Of a stretch of DNA of 37,064 nucleotides, positions 37,012-37,064 are shown in pieces; position 1 is the first letter of the stretch; each line of letters opens with the position of its first letter. Source of the DNA: Verrucomicrobiales bacterium. GTDB taxonomy: Bacteria; Verrucomicrobiota; Verrucomicrobiia; Limisphaerales; F1-80-MAGS106. The stretch spans positions 1 through 37,064 of the forward strand of contig SYMW01000221.1 in NCBI GenBank assembly GCA_005805305.1, in the 5' to 3' direction. The notes below the pieces were generated by a model. The model saw only the letters and a list, made by a program, of their open reading frames with translations, did no database searches and was not told the DNA's origin. The position numbers and the translations under genes are program-made.

Positions 37012-37064
37012 TCAAAGTCAGAGGTCTGTGCGCTTGTGGGCGTTCCGGGCAAACAACCGTTCAC

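Noticed and set aside
1-37064. CRISPR array, tRNA or rRNA genes
   Set aside because: No regularly spaced short direct repeats and no convincing tRNA/rRNA sequence noticed on reading; a dedicated scan was not possible.

Overview
GC-rich chromosomal window, most consistent with a Verrucomicrobia-like genome: orphan [24 protein letters not shown] pseudopilins, giant FG-GAP/CRTAC1-type proteins, DUF1080 and secreted PIG-L proteins. Taxonomy is inferred from gene content only. Left to right: a truncated HlyD/MFP efflux adaptor (- strand, absent from the ORF track), a REP/MITE-like inverted-repeat element, a pseudopilin and a DUF2911 protein. Next is a tightly overlapping six-gene + strand run: secreted PIG-L deacetylase, 50-aa TM microprotein, SSS symporter, compact BshC-like protein, BshB-type deacetylase and BshA. 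Then come a second pseudopilin, a GIY-YIG nuclease, a LamG protein and an EEP-family protein, followed by a housekeeping block (folE2, rpmI, rplT, pheS, pheT). After that are a tandem pair of ~1250-aa FG-GAP proteins with overlapping ends, a third pseudopilin, a lipoprotein, a triplicated secreted protein and a DUF1080 protein. The right end is a repeat-flanked accessory segment with an alpha/beta hydrolase and glycosyltransferases. Best candidate for something new: the 258-aa gene at 7469-8245 looks like a minimal BshC (the cysteine-adding step of bacillithiol synthesis) encoded directly beside bshB and bshA. Second: a 162-bp MITE-like insertion at 33701-33862, whose empty site is preserved in a second repeat copy in the same window. 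All homology calls were made by eye; no searches were run.
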